Source: Pseudoalteromonas shioyasakiensis
GTDB taxonomy: Bacteria > Pseudomonadota > Gammaproteobacteria > Enterobacterales > Alteromonadaceae
Assembly (NCBI RefSeq): GCF_001550135.1
Contig: NZ_LRUE01000018.1
Coordinates: forward strand, 188,540-252,539
Reading direction: 5' to 3'
DNA length: 64,000 nucleotides
This document shows positions 1 through 9,149 of the stretch, piece by piece. The position numbers and the translations under genes are program-made. Position 1 is the stretch's first letter, and every line of letters starts with the position of its first letter. The notes under the pieces were generated by a model. That model was given only the letters and a program-made list of their open reading frames with translations. It did no database searches and had not been told where the DNA came from.

Positions 1-967
1 TTTCAGTTAAATCCCCCGGTAAGAATCCCGGATCGTCGTCCATAAAGTCTCTGGAGCGCACCACAACGATTTTTTTGTACTTTTTCAACTCCAATACTTG
101 ATGCAGCGCCGAAGCAACTGCCAAAAAAGTTTTTCCGGAGCCAGCAGGACCAAGGATGATATTTAAATCATAGTAAGGGTCTGTTAATTGGCTTAAAGCT
201 ACCGACTGACGCTGATTTTTAGGCAAAATGCCCCATACTTTTTCTTGTTTACGAGGCAATAGCTTTGTGAATACCTCAGTATCTGTTACTTCTGAAATTC
301 GCCCAATGTGTCCAGCTTCATCGTACCAATACATGTTTGGCTGAACTTCATCATTAAATAGACTTATTGGGAAAGTATAAACTTCTCCTGAAACCTTGAA
401 GTCTTTGTCTGATTTAATTCGATCAAAAAGATCTCCTTTAAAGGCTTGTACCCCTGTGTATAAAAGATCAATATCTGATATTTGATTATCTACGGCAACG
501 TCTTCTGCCATGACCCCTACGGTTCGAGCTTTCAAGCGCATATTAATGTCACGGCTAACAATTATTACGTCTTTATTGAGTTCTTTTTGAAGATATAAAG
601 CATAATTAATTATTCTGTTATCAGCATCACTTCCTATCCCGTGCTTTAACTCCTTAGCCAGATCCAATTGAGTGTCAATTCCAATGAAAAGCTTTCCTCT
701 CTGGGCTGTTTCGGTAGATGGTAAAGGAATACCTATTTCCATTTCCTCGGCTGTATGTCCATTTATAATGTCTTCAAGCATTCTAATGCACATACGGGCA
801 TCGGCACTTACCGATTTATTAGTTCTTTCTTTCAGGTTATCAAGCTCTTCAAGGACAGTTAGACAGATGTAAATATCATCTTTGTAGCTAAAAATAGATT
901 TTGGATCATGTACTAATGCAGATGTGTCTAGTACACGAGGATTTCGATTATCAATAGAGCTTTTCAT
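1..967 (-). CDS. PIN-PhoH family ATPase, second copy (3' end beyond window)
   Basis: I translated the minus strand from the ATG at 967 and it stays open to the window edge, giving about 322 residues. The N-terminus is a PIN-type nuclease domain (VLDTSALVHDP near residue 12, then TVLEELDNLKER, and VIIVSRDINMRLKA near residue 150). A PhoH-type P-loop ATPase domain follows, with Walker A GPAGSGKT around residues 272-279 and FLPGDLTE near the edge. The stretch before FLPGDL is VRSRDFMDDDP, which differs from the usual TRP...GE..GFLPGD of PhoH proteins, so this is a divergent paralogue of its neighbour. Its ATG shares one base with the stop of the upstream phoH-like gene (TAATG), so translation is probably coupled. 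AGA/ATA codons are more common than in nearby core genes, which hints at transfer. The family is thought to act on RNA, but its role here is unknown. Confidence 0.85.
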   Translation of the reverse strand, partial: MKSSIDNRNPRVLDTSALVHDPKSIFSYKDDIYICLTVLEELDNLKERTNKSVSADARMCIRMLEDIINGHTAEEMEIGIPLPSTETAQRGKLFIGIDTQLDLAKELKHGIGSDADNRIINYALYLQKELNKDVIIVSRDINMRLKARTVGVMAEDVAVDNQISDIDLLYTGVQAFKGDLFDRIKSDKDFKVSGEVYTFPISLFNDEVQPNMYWYDEAGHIGRISEVTDTEVFTKLLPRKQEKVWGILPKNQRQSVALSQLTDPYYDLNIILGPAGSGKTFLAVASALHQVLELKKYKKIVVVRSRDFMDDDPGFLPGDLTE

Positions 968-2331
968 TACGCAGCCTCCCAAAAGATTGAATCGTTGCTA
1001 GGCTTTGTGTTGTACTTTTCTTGTAAATTACAAATTTTGAGTAAAGGTTTATTGTTGAGAGACTGCTCAGAGTAGCTAAGGTAATCAATTTTTTTGGAAA
1101 TTCTTTTTACTTTTTCTACAGGCCAATAAAAACAAGGGGGTAAAAACTTTAAAATATCCCCAATTCGGGGTTGTAAAATAACAACCGCGTTTTGAATACT
1201 ACGGCCACGCATAAAGTTTACTGATTTAAACTGTACGTTAGCTTTTTCCATAATGTAATTACGGCTCGAAATCGGATTCTCATCCCCTTTATGCAGCACT
1301 TCTAAGGTATCAGTAATGGCAGCTAACCACGGCGCCATTTTCTCTTCTTCAGTGCCAGGTAAAAAGCCAATTGATTCAGCAATTTCTGGGGTATTACGAG
1401 TAACAATCACTTTATCGTAAATGCCTTTTTCAATAATCATTTCAAGGGCACTGGCAAGAGCAAGTAAGGTTTTACCACAGCCAGCGGGACCAGTTAAAAT
1501 CACCAATTCAATACTTGGGTCAAGTAGCGCATCAAGTGCCATCCCTTGATAAACATTTTTTGGCTTAACGCCCCAAGCGGTATGGCTCATCAAGCGCTCA
1601 ACACTAATATCCTTTAAAGTAATTTGTTTATCATCGTAGCTTGTTACTCGGGCTGCAAAGTGGTCGCTTTCATCTAAAATATATTCATTACAGAATACAT
1701 CGCTAATCGTGCTTTTTGCCACATGATGATAGGTATCTCGGCCTTGCTGCTCTGTTTCGCACTCTCCAACCTGTTGCCAAAAATCACCTTCAATTTTTTT
1801 ATAACCACTAGTAAGCAACGCTATGTCGTCAATTAATTGGTCTGTTCTGTAATCTTCAACAAATTTAAGCCCTGCCCCTTTCGCTTTTAGACGCATATTG
1901 ATGTCTTTAGTGACAAGCACCACTTTGCTATCGCTGTGTTGCTTCTGTAAATGAACAGCACAATTGATGATGCGGTGGTCGTTTTCGTTGCCCGGTAACC
2001 CCGAAATACTGTCTGCAAATAAATGGTCATTAACGATAATTAAGCGGCCACGAGATTCTGTTTTAGCCTTTTTGTTACTAGGGAGCGCGACACCCTGCAA
2101 CATTTGCTCTGGCGAAGCGTCCTTTAACACTTCATCTAAACCACGAATAGCAACACGGGCGTCACGGCTAACGTCATGTTTCCTATCTTTAATGTGGTCG
2201 AGCTCTTCTAATACTGTCATGGGGATAACAACATCATGTTCTTGGAAAGATAAATAAGCGAGGGGTTCGTGGAGTAACACATTGGTATCGAGCACATACA
2301 TTTTACTATCAAGGTTCGAAGCTTTTTCCAT
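967..2331 (-). CDS. PIN-PhoH protein with Walker B half replaced (probably broken phoH)
   Basis: The protein has 454 residues. Residues 1-386 are a normal PIN-PhoH protein: PIN acidic residues at D15 and E42/E43, Walker A GPAGCGKT near 281-288, GFLPGTEEEKMAPW, and FMRGRSIQNAVVIL ending at residue 386. In PhoH proteins VVIL is followed directly by the Walker B acidic pair (DE.QN) and about 70-80 further residues including the sensor and arginine motifs. Here residue 387 onward reads QPRIGDILKFLPP and continues for 68 residues with no PhoH resemblance. The join lies at about base 1174, next to a 13-bp palindrome at 1158-1170. The tail is A+T-rich and uses AGA/AAA-rich codons. Total length is near normal only because the tail happens to be in frame. 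ATP hydrolysis is probably lost. The next gene is a second PhoH paralogue, so the locus looks like an island junction or a deletion fusion rather than a simple frameshift. Confidence 0.85.
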   Translation of the reverse strand: MEKASNLDSKMYVLDTNVLLHEPLAYLSFQEHDVVIPMTVLEELDHIKDRKHDVSRDARVAIRGLDEVLKDASPEQMLQGVALPSNKKAKTESRGRLIIVNDHLFADSISGLPGNENDHRIINCAVHLQKQHSDSKVVLVTKDINMRLKAKGAGLKFVEDYRTDQLIDDIALLTSGYKKIEGDFWQQVGECETEQQGRDTYHHVAKSTISDVFCNEYILDESDHFAARVTSYDDKQITLKDISVERLMSHTAWGVKPKNVYQGMALDALLDPSIELVILTGPAGCGKTLLALASALEMIIEKGIYDKVIVTRNTPEIAESIGFLPGTEEEKMAPWLAAITDTLEVLHKGDENPISSRNYIMEKANVQFKSVNFMRGRSIQNAVVILQPRIGDILKFLPPCFYWPVEKVKRISKKIDYLSYSEQSLNNKPLLKICNLQEKYNTKPSNDSIFWEAA

Positions 2332-2630
2332 AGCACTTTCCTTACGTTTTATGATTTTTATGCTATACCCAATAAACTAAACAAGCGGCGGATGAAGCTA
2401 TGGTTTATTCGTCAGGTATATACTCAGTTTAGTCTATTTACGACAAAAGTCCTTTTTATGACAAACAAATATACAATTATTTAACTGGTTAAAATACATA
2501 CAATTTTTACCATTAATAATGGCTTAAAAAGGTTGACTAAATTTAATTGTGTGCGGCTAGTTTACTGCCTTGAAGTAGCATGGCGTTACAGGTAACATAG
2601 CCGCCTTTTTTCTTCATAGACGAGACATAC

Positions 2631-5525
2631 ATGAATTTTTCCTTAGGTCAGCGTTGGATCAGTGATACTGAGTCAGATTTAGGATTAGGCACCGTTGTTG
2701 CCCTTGAAGGCCGTCAGGTCAGCATTTTATTTCCAGCCAGTGGAGAAAACAGAGTTTATTCTTTAACAGAAGCACCTGTTACTCGTGTCGCATTTAATCC
2801 AGGTGATATTATTCGCAGCGTTGAAGAGTGGGAATTAGAAGTCGAGTCTGTTGAAGAGCAAGGCGAGTTACTATGCTATCACGGCATTCGCGTTGATAAT
2901 GGTGAAAAAGCGCAGTTAAAAGAAACCTTTTTAGATCACTTTATCAAATTCAATAAACCACAAGACCGTTTATTTGCAGGCCAAGTGGACCGCTTTGACC
3001 GCTATACGCTGCGCTACCAAACTTGGCAGCACCAGTTTGAGCGCCAACAATCTCCTTTAAAAGGTTTAATTGGTCAGCGTGCAAACCTTATTCCGCATCA
3101 GCTTTATATTGCACAAGAAGTGGGTAAACGTTTTGCACCACGCGTATTACTTTCTGATGAAGTGGGTTTAGGTAAAACCATTGAAGCAGGTATGATTTTA
3201 CATCAACAAATCATCAGTGGCCGTGCTAGCCGCGTATTGATTGTTGTGCCTGAAAACTTACAGCATCAGTGGTTAGTAGAAATGCTACGCCGCTTTAACT
3301 TACGTTTTTCAATCTTTGATGAAGAACGTTGTGATGAAGCATTCGCAGACTCTCCAAACGTATTCGAAACAGAACAGTTAGTACTTACTAGCCTTGAGTT
3401 CTTAAGCAAGAAAAAACGCTGGTTTGAGCAAGCAACCCTAGCTGATTGGGATTTATTGGTTGTTGATGAAGCGCACCATTTAAGTATCAATAATGGTAAG
3501 CCAAGCACTGAATACCAACGCATGGCAGAGTTAAGCCAAGACATTCCGGGCCTTATCTTATTAACTGCAACGCCAGATCAACTTGGTCACCGCAGTCACT
3601 TTGCCCGCTTGCAATTACTCGACCCAGATCGTTTCTACGACTACGATGCGTTTGTTGAAGAAGAAAGTAACTACAAAGAGGTTGCTGAAGCTGCTAATCA
3701 ATTACTGGGTGAACAAGGCCTTGATGATGCATCTCGTGCCACATTAAAAGAGCTATTAAAAGAAACCGACATTACTGACCTTTTAGCGAAAGCGGAGCAA
3801 GGTGATGAAACGGCGCGCAACGAAATTTTATCAATGCTGCTGGACCGCCATGGTACGGGTCGTATTTTATTTAGAAATAGCCGCAGCGGTATTGATGGTT
3901 ACCCAAGCCGTAAGCTTCATGCATACCCTATGGCAATGCCTAAACAATATAAAACGGCGATGTCGGTACTGGGTAACATGGGCGGCATTCAAAATGCTGA
4001 ACTAACGGCACTTCGCGCTCTATTCCCTGAAAAGATCTTCCAAGAGTTTGAAGGTGAAAATGCTAGCTGGGGCGCATTTGACCCACGTGTTGATTGGTTA
4101 ATCGAAACCTTAAAAACCCTTAAACACGAAAAAGTATTGCTTATCTGTGCTAAAGCCGAAACCGCACTTAGCCTAGAACAGATTTTACGTGAGCGTGAAG
4201 CAATTAAAGCTTCTGTTTTCCACGAAGGCATGTCGATTGTTGAACGTGACCGTGCTGCGGCTTACTTTGCCGATGAATACGACAGCGCGCAGATTCTACT
4301 TTGTTCTGAAATTGGTTCTGAAGGTCGTAACTTCCAATTCTCGCATCACTTAGTATTGTTTGATTTACCACTAAACCCAGACTTACTTGAGCAACGTATT
4401 GGTCGTCTTGACCGTATTGGTCAAACTCAAGACGTAAACATTCACGTGCCGTATTTTGAAAACACCGCACAAGAGGTGTTACTTCGTTGGTACAACGAAG
4501 GCTTAGATGCGTTTGAAACAACCTCGACAACAGGGCAAATGCTGTATAAAGAGTATGGCGAAGAATTGCTTGAGTTTATTGGTGCACACAATTGCGACGA
4601 AGAAGAGCTAGACCCACTACTAGAACAAGTGGCAGGTCAAAATGCCAAGCTTCGTAAGCAAATGGAAAGTGGTCGTGACCGCTTACTAGAGCTGCATTCA
4701 AGTGGCCAGGGCCGAGCAGAAAGCCTTGTAGCTGATATCGAAGAGTTAGACGATCAATTCACGCTACCAAGTTATATGATCAATGTGTTCGACACCTTTG
4801 GTGTAAGCCAAGAAGATAAAGGTGAAAATACCATTATCTTAAAACCAACTGAGCACATGCTAAATCCATCTTTCCCATGCTTAAAAGATGATGGCATCAC
4901 AGTAACGTTTGATCGCAGCACCTCGCTTTCGCAAGAAGACGCGCATTTCATCAGTTGGGATCACCCAATGGTGCAAGGCAGCTTAGACATGATTTGTGAT
5001 GATGACTTTGGTACTGCCTCTGTGGCGTTACTGAAAAACAAAAAGCTACCTGCTGGTACCTTCTTTGTTGAGCTTATTTTCATTGCGGAGGCGATGGCGC
5101 CTAAAGCACTTCAAGTTGGCCGCTTCTTGCCACCAACGCCTATTCGTATCTTATTAGATAAGGGCAGTAACAATCTGGCTGAAAATGTTGCTTTTGATGC
5201 TTTCAATCAACAGTTATCAGCGGTTGGTCGCCAAACGGCAAGTAAATTAGCCAGCGCGCTACAAAGTGCCATTCACCCAATGATCACCAGCGCACAAGAC
5301 ATGGCACAAACCAAGCTAGAAGCACTGCGTGCTGAATCACTAGAGAAAATGCAAACTGCACTCGGTGAAGAACAAGCTCGTTTAACGGCACTTAAGCAGA
5401 TCAACCCGAATATTCGTGATGAAGAGCTTAGCTTCTTTGATAAACAGCGTAGCGAACTCACGACTTACATCGAAAAAGCCCAAGTTAAACTGGATGCAAT
5501 TCGTTTAATTGTCGTTTCACACTAA
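2631..5525 (+). CDS. rapA: RNA polymerase-associated ATPase RapA
   Basis: A 964-residue Swi2/Snf2 ATPase, close to the 968 of the E. coli protein. RapA binds RNA polymerase and recycles it after transcription. The N-terminal Tudor-like region (FSLGQRWISDTESDLGLGTV) is present. Walker A is DEVGLGKT near residue 176, the DEAH box is DEAHH near 278, and the C-terminal helicase lobe carries EGRNFQF and the arginine-rich QRIGRLDRIGQ. It is a single gene with its own upstream region. A TTGACT hexamer at 2533 may be the -35 element, but I see no convincing -10. A strong terminator follows directly. Confidence 0.97.
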   Translation: MNFSLGQRWISDTESDLGLGTVVALEGRQVSILFPASGENRVYSLTEAPVTRVAFNPGDIIRSVEEWELEVESVEEQGELLCYHGIRVDNGEKAQLKETFLDHFIKFNKPQDRLFAGQVDRFDRYTLRYQTWQHQFERQQSPLKGLIGQRANLIPHQLYIAQEVGKRFAPRVLLSDEVGLGKTIEAGMILHQQIISGRASRVLIVVPENLQHQWLVEMLRRFNLRFSIFDEERCDEAFADSPNVFETEQLVLTSLEFLSKKKRWFEQATLADWDLLVVDEAHHLSINNGKPSTEYQRMAELSQDIPGLILLTATPDQLGHRSHFARLQLLDPDRFYDYDAFVEEESNYKEVAEAANQLLGEQGLDDASRATLKELLKETDITDLLAKAEQGDETARNEILSMLLDRHGTGRILFRNSRSGIDGYPSRKLHAYPMAMPKQYKTAMSVLGNMGGIQNAELTALRALFPEKIFQEFEGENASWGAFDPRVDWLIETLKTLKHEKVLLICAKAETALSLEQILREREAIKASVFHEGMSIVERDRAAAYFADEYDSAQILLCSEIGSEGRNFQFSHHLVLFDLPLNPDLLEQRIGRLDRIGQTQDVNIHVPYFENTAQEVLLRWYNEGLDAFETTSTTGQMLYKEYGEELLEFIGAHNCDEEELDPLLEQVAGQNAKLRKQMESGRDRLLELHSSGQGRAESLVADIEELDDQFTLPSYMINVFDTFGVSQEDKGENTIILKPTEHMLNPSFPCLKDDGITVTFDRSTSLSQEDAHFISWDHPMVQGSLDMICDDDFGTASVALLKNKKLPAGTFFVELIFIAEAMAPKALQVGRFLPPTPIRILLDKGSNNLAENVAFDAFNQQLSAVGRQTASKLASALQSAIHPMITSAQDMAQTKLEALRAESLEKMQTALGEEQARLTALKQINPNIRDEELSFFDKQRSELTTYIEKAQVKLDAIRLIVVSH

Positions 5526-5551
5526 CGTTGAAGCGCTAAACTCAAAACCAC

Positions 5552-5583
5552 AAACGCGATGTGCTTTCACATCGCGTTTTTTA
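5552..5583 (+). terminator. Intrinsic terminator of rapA
   Basis: A 12-bp perfect stem (5552-5563 with 5568-5579), a CTTT loop and a T run. It overlaps the last codon of the convergent small gene at 5581, so it may terminate both directions. Confidence 0.85.
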
Positions 5584-5811
5584 TGCAAAAAACACCACAA
5601 GGGTAATAATTACGGCCACTGCCGCTAGCTTGCAAAATAACTTAGCTAAGCTATTGTTTCTTTTTATTAAATCGTCTTTGTAAGCTTGCTTCAAATATAC
5701 AGCTTGTAGGTCTGAAAAACCTTTACAGTGCGGGCACTCTGGCTCTAGGTCATTTACTTCTAGGCCACAACGTGTACAAGGTTTACTGCGAATTAAACCA
5801 AGGCGAAACAT
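5581..5811 (-). CDS. Small zinc-ribbon membrane protein
   Basis: A 76-residue protein with two CxxC pairs (CTRC at about residue 17 and CPHC near 31), which make a zinc-ribbon, and a C-terminal hydrophobic helix of about 17 residues ending at the C-terminus. The start is supported by AAGGA seven bases before the ATG. It probably sits as a tail-anchored protein with the ribbon in the cytoplasm. I do not recognise a named function. It is convergent with rapA and divergent from rluA. Confidence 0.75.
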   Translation of the reverse strand: MFRLGLIRSKPCTRCGLEVNDLEPECPHCKGFSDLQAVYLKQAYKDDLIKRNNSLAKLFCKLAAVAVIITLVVFFA

Positions 5812-5944
5812 TCACTTGTCCTTTTATTTAAACTCCATAGCTGAATTTACTGTATCTTAGCTGCTACTCGAAAACCAGCACTGGCATTGTGTATGCGCTT
5901 ATACTCCTTTAAAATAGCGTCCTTGCATATCATCGAGGCTAGCT

Positions 5945-6598
5945 GTGTTACTCAATTATAATCCCCCAATGACACCTTATTTAAGTATTGTTTATCAAGA
6001 CGATGACTTGCTTATTGTGAATAAACCAAGTGGTTTACTTACTGTGCCGGGAAAAGACCCAAAACACGCCGATTGCCTTATTGCTCGCATTAACCGCGTT
6101 TTTCCAACGGCAAAAATTGTTCATCGCCTTGATATGGCTACCTCTGGCATTATTTGTTTAGCTATGCACAAAGAAGCGCATCGTAATTTAAGCATTCAGT
6201 TTCAAGATAGAAAAACTGCAAAACGCTACATTGCTCGCGTATTTGGTAAGCTTGAGCAAGAAACAGGATCGGTAGATTTGCCACTTATTTGTGATTGGCC
6301 GAACCGACCAAAGCAAATGGTTGATCACGATAATGGCAAACCGTCATTAACCCACTTTAAAGTGCTTGAGTATGAACAGAATGCAACTCGTGTTGAGCTG
6401 ACCCCAATTACTGGGCGTTCTCACCAACTACGTGTGCACATGCTGTCATTGGGTCACCCTATTTTAGGCGATAAGCTATATGCTCACCCTGAGGCATTCG
6501 CCATGGCTCCTCGCTTACAACTGCATGCTGAAATGCTTACCTTAGCTCACCCAGCCAGCGGTGAAACATTGATTTTTGAAGCCGCTCCTGAGTTTTAA
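5945..6598 (+). CDS. rluA: Dual-specificity tRNA/23S rRNA pseudouridine synthase RluA
   Basis: A 217-residue protein that aligns end to end with E. coli RluA (219 residues), which makes pseudouridine 746 in 23S rRNA and 32 in tRNAs. The catalytic motif HRLDMATSG (catalytic Asp) is near residue 60, followed by LPLICDWPNRPKQ and the ITGRSHQLRVHM motif near 158. I use the GTG at 5945 because the next residues LNYNPP match the family N-terminus; an in-frame ATG at 5969 is the alternative. Confidence 0.95.
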   Translation: MLLNYNPPMTPYLSIVYQDDDLLIVNKPSGLLTVPGKDPKHADCLIARINRVFPTAKIVHRLDMATSGIICLAMHKEAHRNLSIQFQDRKTAKRYIARVFGKLEQETGSVDLPLICDWPNRPKQMVDHDNGKPSLTHFKVLEYEQNATRVELTPITGRSHQLRVHMLSLGHPILGDKLYAHPEAFAMAPRLQLHAEMLTLAHPASGETLIFEAAPEF

Positions 6599-6678
6599 GA
6601 CAATTCGCTAAATATTTAATAAATACTGCCGATAGTTAATCAATAACTGATTTAATTAAAGACTCAGGTAATATCGGC

Positions 6679-7614
6679 ATGAATTTAAAATCCGCACATC
6701 GCTTACTTTACGCAGCCTGTTTTGCGTTGATGGGTAATGTGAATGCTGCCGATTTTATTAAACCCACCCCTTGGTCAAGTTTGGTCACTAACGATATTCA
6801 ACGCTTTTTACCAAGCGATGAAGTACGCACTCTGCTTGCCGGTGAAGATGAGTTCATTAGCTTATATCGCCAATCGATGACAGCCAGTCAACGCGGAATT
6901 GTGCTAATCATTCCTGATTGGCAGCACTTACCCACTAATAATGCTGGTATTAACTTTTTGCGCAAGCAGTTAAACGAAATTGGCTATGCAACCCTTGCCA
7001 TGACCATGCCTGACATTGATTGGCATCCTGCCGATATGACAACGCCCGAGTCACCTGAGAGCTCTGAACCTGAGTCAACAACACAAAGTAATGAACAAAG
7101 CGATGAGCAAGCAGCTTCTGCTCCACCAGCCCAAACGCAACAAGCGCCGCATTTTGTTACGGGTGAGCCCAATATCAGTGAAGCCGTGCTTGATGATTAC
7201 AAATTAAAGCTAATTGCCAGATTCAATGCCTTGTATAACAGTGCAATGGATGAAGGCGGCAATATTATTGTGGTGGCACAAGGTGCCAGTGCGGGGCTAT
7301 TGATAGAGCATTATGCTAGCTTTCCAAATAACGAACTAAACGCTTTTATTAGCCTAGGTAGTTATTTACCTAACAGTGTTCGTAACCAGCATCTCAATGC
7401 GACGCTTTCAACTATCAGCCCACCCTTACTGGATATTTTTTATAGTGAGGGTAACCCTGACACCCTGCAAAGTGTAAAAGACAGAAAACGCTGGGTAAGA
7501 AAACACGCTAAATATGACTACCGTCAAAGAGAGTTATTTGGTGTGCCTTCAGAGCCTGAGCAGCACCAGCGGCTGCTTAAAGAGGTAGACGGCTTTTTAC
7601 GCCGCCTTTTTTAA
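6679..7614 (+). CDS. DUF3530 family exported alpha/beta-hydrolase-like protein
   Basis: A 311-residue protein with a signal peptide (cleavage probably after NVNA, residue ~23). It matches the DUF3530 type: a region around GIVLIIPDWQHLPT followed by a low-complexity Ser/Glu/Gln/Pro linker at about residues 118-158, then an alpha/beta-hydrolase-like part with VVAQGASAG where a nucleophile elbow would be. The elbow is Gln-Gly-Ala rather than Gly-x-Ser-x-Gly, so hydrolase activity is doubtful. Its last 18 bases overlap the 3' end of djlA on the other strand. The function of the family is unknown to me. Confidence 0.8.
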   Translation: MNLKSAHRLLYAACFALMGNVNAADFIKPTPWSSLVTNDIQRFLPSDEVRTLLAGEDEFISLYRQSMTASQRGIVLIIPDWQHLPTNNAGINFLRKQLNEIGYATLAMTMPDIDWHPADMTTPESPESSEPESTTQSNEQSDEQAASAPPAQTQQAPHFVTGEPNISEAVLDDYKLKLIARFNALYNSAMDEGGNIIVVAQGASAGLLIEHYASFPNNELNAFISLGSYLPNSVRNQHLNATLSTISPPLLDIFYSEGNPDTLQSVKDRKRWVRKHAKYDYRQRELFGVPSEPEQHQRLLKEVDGFLRRLF

Positions 7615-8469
7615 ATACTCATAAGCCGCTTGAATATCTTGGCTTTTCTTTACCGCAACTTCCATCATATGTTTTGGTAAACCTTGCGATACCAGCTTAT
7701 CGGGGTGATGCTGAGCCATGAGCTTTCGATAGGCTACTTTAATATCTCTCGCAGAAGCATCACTGTTTAAGCCTAATAGAGCCAACGCTTGGGCGCGATT
7801 CATACCATTATTCGGTGGCACACTGTGCCCTCTTTGTTCACTATGACTGCTGCGATTTTGCTGGCTTTGTTGACGCTGCTGTTCATAAAAACGCTGTTGT
7901 TGCTGACGAAATGCAAATTCGGCTTGGTAGCGTTTTAATAAAAATGCGAACTGAGTACGTGAAATACCTAACTGCTTGCTCACCTCTTGCAATAGTTGCT
8001 TTTCTTGCTCTGCAAGGTGGCCATCTGAAAAGGCCATTTGAATTTGGATTTCGAGGAACAGTTGCAATAAATCATGGCGTCGAGCAAAGCGCTCTTTAAA
8101 GTCATGAACGGTTTCTTTTAATGAAAAATCGCTTTCTTTACCACTACGAAAGGCATCTTGTGCTTCTCTGCGCTCATCACCCGATAAGCCCATTTCGTCC
8201 ATAAACAAACTTGCCGCACGAATATGCGTTTCACTAACGCGACCATTCGATTTGGCAATATGCCCCATCACCGCAAAACAGCTAGAAAAGAAAAGTGCTT
8301 GGCGCTCGTTAATATCATCGCCTTTAAACAAACCAGAAAAACCACCTGCTTTATCAAAGTCTTGTTTTAAGCTGCGATCGAACATATGGCCTAGGTATAG
8401 GCCCAGTAAGGCTCCTATAAATTTGCCAAACATAAAGCCAAAACAAAAACCGAGTACTTTTCCCCACAT
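7597..8469 (-). CDS. djlA: Membrane-anchored co-chaperone DjlA
   Basis: A 290-residue protein with an N-terminal transmembrane segment rich in glycine and phenylalanine (residues ~5-28), a central TerB-like helical domain (FSSCFAVMGHIAKSNGRVSE, then FSDGHLAEQEKQLLQEV), a Gln-rich linker (about 190-225) and a C-terminal J domain with the HPD tripeptide near residue 255. DjlA stimulates DnaK and in E. coli affects the Rcs envelope response. It lies just downstream of murU on the same strand (23-bp gap). Confidence 0.95.
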   Translation of the reverse strand: MWGKVLGFCFGFMFGKFIGALLGLYLGHMFDRSLKQDFDKAGGFSGLFKGDDINERQALFFSSCFAVMGHIAKSNGRVSETHIRAASLFMDEMGLSGDERREAQDAFRSGKESDFSLKETVHDFKERFARRHDLLQLFLEIQIQMAFSDGHLAEQEKQLLQEVSKQLGISRTQFAFLLKRYQAEFAFRQQQQRFYEQQRQQSQQNRSSHSEQRGHSVPPNNGMNRAQALALLGLNSDASARDIKVAYRKLMAQHHPDKLVSQGLPKHMMEVAVKKSQDIQAAYEYLKKAA

Positions 8470-8492
8470 AATTTGGCAAACCTCTGTTGTTA

Positions 8493-9149
8493 TTACAAAG
8501 CGAAACGTTGATTGATTTCGTCGAGTCTGGCAGGTGTGCCAATGTCATCCCATTGCCCCAAATAAAGCTCAGTCGAAACTTGATGTTCACTGAGCTTTTC
8601 TCGCAAAATGGGCCCAAGTGGACGAATACCTGCGCTGAGACCTTTAAAGAAATCAGCATGATAGCGACTTATACCGGAAAAAGTATACTTTTGACTATCT
8701 GGGCTTAGGTGACTCAGTGCAAAATCACCATCAGGATTATGCGCAGGGTTTTCTACAAGGACAATATGCGCTTCCCCTGCTTGCAGATGAAGCTGCATCA
8801 ACGAAGTCACATCATAATCAGTAAACACATCACCATTGATGACAATAAATTGCTCACCCAATAACGGCAATGCCTGAATGATGCCCCCGGCGGTTTCAAG
8901 CCCCCCAGCCTGCTCTTGGCTGTAAGTGATCGATACACCAAACTGCGAACCATCAGCAAAATACTCTGTTATTTTGTCGCCCTGCCAAGCAAGGTTAATG
9001 ACAATATCGGTAATGCCTGCTTGGCGTAAGGTATTAATATGATGCTCTAATAATGGCTTGCCGTTAATCTTTAGCATCGGCTTTGGCATCGCTTCTGTTA
9101 GCGGCATCATGCGTTTACCACGGCCCGCCGCTAGGATCATTGCTTTCAT
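8493..9149 (-). CDS. murU: N-acetylmuramate alpha-1-phosphate uridylyltransferase MurU
   Basis: A 218-residue sugar-nucleotidyltransferase with the N-terminal signature AAGRGKRMMPLTEAMPKPML and the metal-binding NGDVFTD near residue 105. MurU makes UDP-MurNAc from MurNAc-1-phosphate in the anhydro-MurNAc recycling route known from Pseudomonas. The assignment rests mainly on its partner: its start overlaps the end of amgK by four bases, and the amgK-murU pair defines the pathway. A generic NDP-sugar pyrophosphorylase is the alternative. Confidence 0.88.
   Translation of the reverse strand: MKAMILAAGRGKRMMPLTEAMPKPMLKINGKPLLEHHINTLRQAGITDIVINLAWQGDKITEYFADGSQFGVSITYSQEQAGGLETAGGIIQALPLLGEQFIVINGDVFTDYDVTSLMQLHLQAGEAHIVLVENPAHNPDGDFALSHLSPDSQKYTFSGISRYHADFFKGLSAGIRPLGPILREKLSEHQVSTELYLGQWDDIGTPARLDEINQRFAL

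Noticed and set aside
6984..7172. Minus-strand frame in the DUF3530 gene
   Set aside because: Falls on the low-complexity linker and has no supporting start signal.
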